This document shows, piece by piece, positions 60,826-64,000 of a stretch of 64,000 nucleotides of DNA; positions within the stretch are counted from its first letter, which is position 1; each line of letters opens with the position of its first letter. The notes beneath the pieces were generated by a model that was not told where the DNA came from, made no database searches, and saw only the letters and a program-made list of their open reading frames with translations. The DNA is from Lacticaseibacillus paracasei subsp. paracasei (lineage in GTDB: Bacteria > Bacillota > Bacilli > Lactobacillales > Lactobacillaceae), in assembly GCF_000829035.1 (NCBI RefSeq), contig NZ_AP012541.1, positions 372,001-436,000 on the forward strand, given 5' to 3'. The position numbers and the translations under genes were made by a program.

Positions 60826-61848
60826 TTAAGCCCAAGGCCCATCAACCACGACTTTACCAATCATATGTCCTGACTCAACCAATGCGTGGGCTTGGCGCAG
60901 ATTTTCGGCATTCAATGGCTGCAGGGTTTTGGTTAGCGTGCATTGAATAGTACCGTCATCAAGCAGCTTAGCCACCTGGTCGAGAATGTGACCTTGTGAG
61001 GCAAGGTCATAACCATACCAAGACTTAGAAAACATCCATTCCCAGGCGAACGTCGCTCGTTTTTTAGTGAGTTTCTGCAAGTCAATGCCGCGCCGATTTT
61101 CGGTAATCGCTGCAACCCAGCCATCAGGACGAATCATCTCCGCGATCTCGTTCCAATGGTCATCAAGATGGGAGAGATTTAAAATATAATCGACGTTCTT
61201 GAAACCAGCCGCTTTTAACTGTGGTGGCAATGGCTGCCGATGATTGAGAACGAAATCGGCACCGTGGTCCTTGATCCATTTTTGCGAATCAGGCCGTGAA
61301 GCAGTGGCGAGTACCTGCAGGCCGGCCCAATGTGCAAGCTGCGTCGCGACTGAACCGACCCCACCGGAGCCATTGATGATTAGAATGGTGTGCTCAGCGT
61401 TCGTGGCTCGATCATGCAGTGGTATGTGCAACTTTTCGAATAAAGCTTCCCAAGCGGTTAAACTGGTTAATGGCATTGCGGCGGCTTGCGGATCACTTAA
61501 AGATGCCGGGGCATGCCCGACAATGCGTTCATCAACTAGCTGATATTCAGCATCACTGCCAGACCGCTTGTAACTGCCAGCGTAAAAGACGCGATCACCA
61601 ATCTTAAAGCGGGTAACATCGCGACCAATACCGGCAACGGTTCCGACTGCGTCCCAGCCGATCACTTTTGGATGAGCTAAGCGACCATGACCAGCGCCAC
61701 GCGTACCGGTATCGACAGGATTGACTGAGACAGCATGAACGTTAATCAAAAGATCATGGCCCTCAGGTGTTGGTGTCGGTAACGTTATATTTTCAAGACT
61801 ATGTTCATCAGTAATCGGCAAATGCTGGGTGAATCCAATTGCTTTCAT
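60826..61848 (-). CDS. Quinone-oxidoreductase-type medium-chain dehydrogenase/reductase
   Basis: This 340-aa protein has a GroES-like N-terminal domain (residues 25-130, with VNPVDTGTRGAG) and a nucleotide-binding motif (INGSGGVGSVATQLA, near residue 165). It lacks the structural-zinc Cys cluster, so it is a zinc-free quinone/enone reductase. ATG 61848 follows GAAAGGAAGTC; the open frame to 61923 runs into the operator. It is divergent from an HxlR gene that probably represses it. Confidence 0.9.
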   Translation of the reverse strand: MKAIGFTQHLPITDEHSLENITLPTPTPEGHDLLINVHAVSVNPVDTGTRGAGHGRLAHPKVIGWDAVGTVAGIGRDVTRFKIGDRVFYAGSYKRSGSDAEYQLVDERIVGHAPASLSDPQAAAMPLTSLTAWEALFEKLHIPLHDRATNAEHTILIINGSGGVGSVATQLAHWAGLQVLATASRPDSQKWIKDHGADFVLNHRQPLPPQLKAAGFKNVDYILNLSHLDDHWNEIAEMIRPDGWVAAITENRRGIDLQKLTKKRATFAWEWMFSKSWYGYDLASQGHILDQVAKLLDDGTIQCTLTKTLQPLNAENLRQAHALVESGHMIGKVVVDGPWA

Positions 61849-61901
61849 GACGAGACTTCCTTTCAATGACTTAAGCTTCACCTTGTATGTTAACTGGAAG
61901 G

Positions 61902-61918
61902 CACTATCATAGTAAGTG
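61902..61918. promoter_or_regulatory. Candidate HxlR-type operator
   Basis: CACTATCATAGTAAGTG contains the symmetric ACTAT-C-ATAGT and resembles the published YodB/HxlR box type (TACT-n-AGTA). It lies between the two divergent genes. Confidence 0.55.
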
Positions 61919-61993
61919 AACAAATTGTAAGTGAAAACGATGTGGAAGTCAGCTTCTGCATCAGCAAATGTGTTTTTAAGGGAAGTCCTATTG

Positions 61994-62338
61994 ATGTCAC
62001 GAGAAATTTACGATTGTGCTGCAGGCTGTCCCGTCCAAAATACGGTTGACGTGATTGCCGGTAAATGGAAGAGCGTCATTCTCTATCATCTTTTTCAAGG
62101 CGATGCGACTCGGTTCAGTACACTCAACAAAGCCATTCCATCTATTACCGAGCGCATGCTGGCATTACAGTTGGCGCAACTCGAGGCCGATAATATTATT
62201 GTCAAGAAAGCTGGTTATGCAGACGGACGGGCTACAGAATACCAATTAACCGCACTAGGCCAGACCCTAGCACCTGTCATTCAGGCTATGGCAGCTTGGG
62301 GTGAAGCATATAAAGTGCGGCGAAAAGCATTAGTTTAA
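61994..62338 (+). CDS. HxlR-family redox-sensing regulator
   Basis: This 114-aa winged-helix protein has the HxlR pattern: CPVQNTVDVIAGKWKSVILY, RFSTLNKAIPSITERML and YADGRATEYQLTALG. It has two Cys close together in YDCAAGCPV (residues 7 and 11), as in redox- and quinone-sensing YodB/CatR/HypR relatives. ATG 61994 follows AAGGGAAG. It is divergent from the quinone oxidoreductase gene, its probable target. Confidence 0.9.
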   Translation: MSREIYDCAAGCPVQNTVDVIAGKWKSVILYHLFQGDATRFSTLNKAIPSITERMLALQLAQLEADNIIVKKAGYADGRATEYQLTALGQTLAPVIQAMAAWGEAYKVRRKALV

Positions 62339-62363
62339 TTAAGAATAGTCTTTATGACGGCAA

Positions 62364-62396
62364 AAAACTCGCAGCCAGACACTGCGAGTTTTTTTG
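62364..62396 (+). terminator. Terminator after the HxlR gene
   Basis: AAACTCGCAG pairs with CTGCGAGTTT around seven bases, followed by a T run. Confidence 0.85.
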
Positions 62397-62401
62397 TTTA
62401 G

Positions 62402-63004
62402 TCATTCATTAAGTACCCGTGAAAATTTAAGTTCACAAAATGCCAGCGTTCTTTTGAAGACTGTGCCAATCAAGAGAATACCGATGATCGGTCCGATCAT
62501 GATTTTGCCGCCAAGCAACATGCCACTCAAAAAACAGACAAGATCCATCCCCATACGTGTCTTAGCAACATCAATGGCACATTTTTCCGCTAGGGCCAAG
62601 CTTAAAGCAATATACCCTTCTTTACCGGTACTGGCTGCTGCGGCGATGCCGGAGCCGATGGCGATTAAGGCAACCCCCAAGACTAGCATGCTGACACGTA
62701 TGCCCATATGGCTATCGACTAAAAGATAGCGAATAACAAGATCGGTGACAAGACTGGTAACGATTGGATTGATAATCGTTCCTAATCCTAAGTGGCGACG
62801 ATTGATCCCAGCCACCAAACCGATGCATGCGACGGTTACCACGAGTGAGGCTTGACCGACTGTAATGGCTAATCTGGTTGCGATGCCTTCCCAAAGAACG
62901 CCTAACGCATCCGCGCCAAGTCCAGTCGTGACACACGTGCCCACACCAAGACCGACGATGGCGGCACCAATGGCAGCAATGATTTGTCGTTTGATTGCTG
63001 TCAT
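62402..63004 (-). CDS. YczE-type integral membrane protein
   Basis: This 200-aa protein has five or six membrane spans and Gly/Ala-rich helices (IIAAIGAAIVGLGVGTCVTT, LGADALGVLWEGI), as in the YczE/YitT-like family of unknown transporters. ATG 63004 shares one base with the TGA of the upstream GH1 gene (TGATG), so they are translationally coupled. A possible link to glucoside uptake is inferred only from this coupling. Confidence 0.8.
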   Translation of the reverse strand: MTAIKRQIIAAIGAAIVGLGVGTCVTTGLGADALGVLWEGIATRLAITVGQASLVVTVACIGLVAGINRRHLGLGTIINPIVTSLVTDLVIRYLLVDSHMGIRVSMLVLGVALIAIGSGIAAAASTGKEGYIALSLALAEKCAIDVAKTRMGMDLVCFLSGMLLGGKIMIGPIIGILLIGTVFKRTLAFCELKFSRVLNE

Positions 63005-64000
63005 CAACTGAGATCAGTACCATTTGAGGCGATTACTTTTTTGTACCAGTTGAAGGAATCTTTCTTAATGCGCTGGCATGTCTTAGGATCGCCATCGGTT
63101 CGATCAACATAAATCAAGCCGTAACGTTTGTTGTAGCCATTGCTTGTAGAAAGCAAATCTAAAGCCGACCATGGCATGTAGCCTAAAACCTGCACACCGA
63201 GACCCATGGCGCGTTGCGTGGCGGCAATATGCTCGCGTAAGTAAGCAATCCGATAGTCATCATGCACTTTGCCATCACTTGTGAGCTCATCGCGTGCACC
63301 TAGCCCGTTTTCGGTAATCATGAACGGGATGCGGTAGCGAGTATAAAGATCGCGATAGACAATCTCCAACCCAATGGGATCAATGGCCCAGTCCCAATCA
63401 GTTGTCCGCAGTTCGGGATTAGGACACATTTGGTAAAAACCAGGATGCGTTTCAAATCCTGACATGTCACCTTTTTTGCCAGTTAAGTTATACCCTGACC
63501 AAGCATGATCAGCACCTTCAGGACAAGCGTGAGCGCACTGACTGTCATAATAGTTGACAGCAAGAAAATCGGAGATATTTTGTGAAAAGAGGGTTTCATC
63601 GTCGTCAAAGATTTCGGGTGCCAACTGATGTTGCTTCAAATAATTGAAGGCAGCATCGGTGTAATAACCTTTAAAATACACGTCAAGATAATAGAAATTT
63701 CGGAGGTCGTTGGCATTCAAGGCCGCCAGCTGATCCTCAGGCTTGCAGGTGCGAGCGTAAACTGGCGCGTAGCCTAATGCTGGGCCTGCCAAACCACCGA
63801 CCTCGTGGATATATTTCACGGCTAATGCCTGGGCGAGGTTCATATGATGATTGATCTGATAACGCAATTGGTTTTGATTTTGATACTTTTCGGGTACATA
63901 ACACTTCTGGGTCCAATATTGGACGATGATGCTCTGTTCATTGATTGTGATCCAGTACTTCACATCATTTTTGAACTCATTGACCACAAACTTGGCAAAA
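63004..64000 (-). CDS. GH1 6-phospho-beta-glucosidase (5' part outside window)
   Basis: The visible 331 aa are the C-terminal two-thirds of a GH1 enzyme. The acid/base Glu lies in WITINEQ and the nucleophile Glu in PFMITENGLG. The segment FNWYKKVIASNGTDLS near the end, with the conserved KKDSFNWYKKV, fits 6-phospho-beta-glucosidases of the PTS type. The open frame reaches base 64000 (FAKFVVNEF), and about 150 N-terminal residues are missing. It is followed by the coupled YczE-type gene. Confidence 0.92.
   Translation of the reverse strand, partial: FAKFVVNEFKNDVKYWITINEQSIIVQYWTQKCYVPEKYQNQNQLRYQINHHMNLAQALAVKYIHEVGGLAGPALGYAPVYARTCKPEDQLAALNANDLRNFYYLDVYFKGYYTDAAFNYLKQHQLAPEIFDDDETLFSQNISDFLAVNYYDSQCAHACPEGADHAWSGYNLTGKKGDMSGFETHPGFYQMCPNPELRTTDWDWAIDPIGLEIVYRDLYTRYRIPFMITENGLGARDELTSDGKVHDDYRIAYLREHIAATQRAMGLGVQVLGYMPWSALDLLSTSNGYNKRYGLIYVDRTDGDPKTCQRIKKDSFNWYKKVIASNGTDLS

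Noticed and set aside
1-64000. CRISPR array, rRNA, tRNA or prophage block
   Set aside because: No regularly spaced direct repeats, no rRNA or tRNA-like sequences were noticed by eye, and the lysin at 9939 is not surrounded by other phage genes.

Overview
The window looks like chromosome of a lactic acid bacterium of the Lacticaseibacillus casei group (casei / paracasei / rhamnosus). This is inferred from GC content in the upper forties by eye, strong GGAGG ribosome sites, frequent TTG and GTG starts, PTS-centred sugar metabolism, T-box leaders, cre-like sites, pyruvate oxidase, oleate hydratase and a Pip/YhgE protein. The species was not tested by any search.

Region by region. (1) 1-1820: end of a mannitol PTS operon (EIIA, mtlD). 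(2) 1971-6370, minus strand: promoter, T-box with a probable AUG (Met) specifier, a complete polar amino acid ABC transporter and an opine-dehydrogenase-like enzyme. (3) 6448-8770: an MFS transporter gene killed twice, by a TGA codon and by an IS30-family element sitting in a perfect 18-bp palindrome. (4) 8938-10767: a sigma-70-like factor, a YvrJ-like mini-membrane protein and a GH25-LysM lysin. (5) 10844-13273: TetR-controlled FtsX/LolD-type ABC pair with two operator palindromes. (6) 13342-16479: NADH oxidase/peroxidase, HAD phosphatase, orphan degenerate YafQ-like toxin. (7) 16631-24493: LacI regulator, mannose-class PTS (EIIB-C-D-A), GH31 and GH13 glucosidases, with two palindromic operators and a cre site. 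(8) 24606-28119: LmrCD-type heterodimeric ABC exporter. (9) 28284-28887: type I toxin (30-aa holin-like peptide) with overlapping antisense RNA and a second, toxin-less antisense copy. (10) 29085-33240: YhgE/Pip protein, then a second Met T-box driving a lone MetQ-like lipoprotein. (11) 33397-37494: Ntn-type amide hydrolase, an unrecognised 326-aa protein, oleate hydratase and a 42-aa membrane peptide. (12) 37590-41062: TetR, PTS-dependent dihydroxyacetone kinase DhaMLK, OsmC/Ohr. (13) 41248-47434: Rgg-like regulator, an imperfect palindromic element, a DEDDh exonuclease, ArsR regulators (one frameshifted), an MFS efflux pump, Tag glycosylase. (14) 47454-50738: class II aldolase and pyruvate oxidase. 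(15) 50741-59221: frameshifted serine hydrolase, Ala-Glu-type epimerase, methyltransferase, class I amidotransferase hydrolase, a glutamine-synthetase-like / amidohydrolase pair (a split FluG), two tandem covarying hairpins and an APC permease. (16) 59239-64000: MerR-aldo/keto reductase, HxlR-quinone oxidoreductase divergent pairs, a YczE-type membrane protein and the 3' part of a GH1 phospho-beta-glucosidase.

Themes. Much of the window is sugar uptake and breakdown plus small regulator-target modules whose operators can be read in the DNA. Two separate transporters carry the same Met-type T-box specifier. At least three genes are disrupted (MFS, ArsR-like, serine hydrolase) and one toxin is degenerate, which fits gene decay in a nutrient-rich niche, though single-base errors in the assembly could explain the two frameshifts. 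The signals most worth pursuing are the tandem hairpins at 57572-57803, the tandem antisense RNAs at 28284-28887, the sigma/YvrJ/lysin locus and the Met T-box operon that contains an opine-dehydrogenase-like enzyme.
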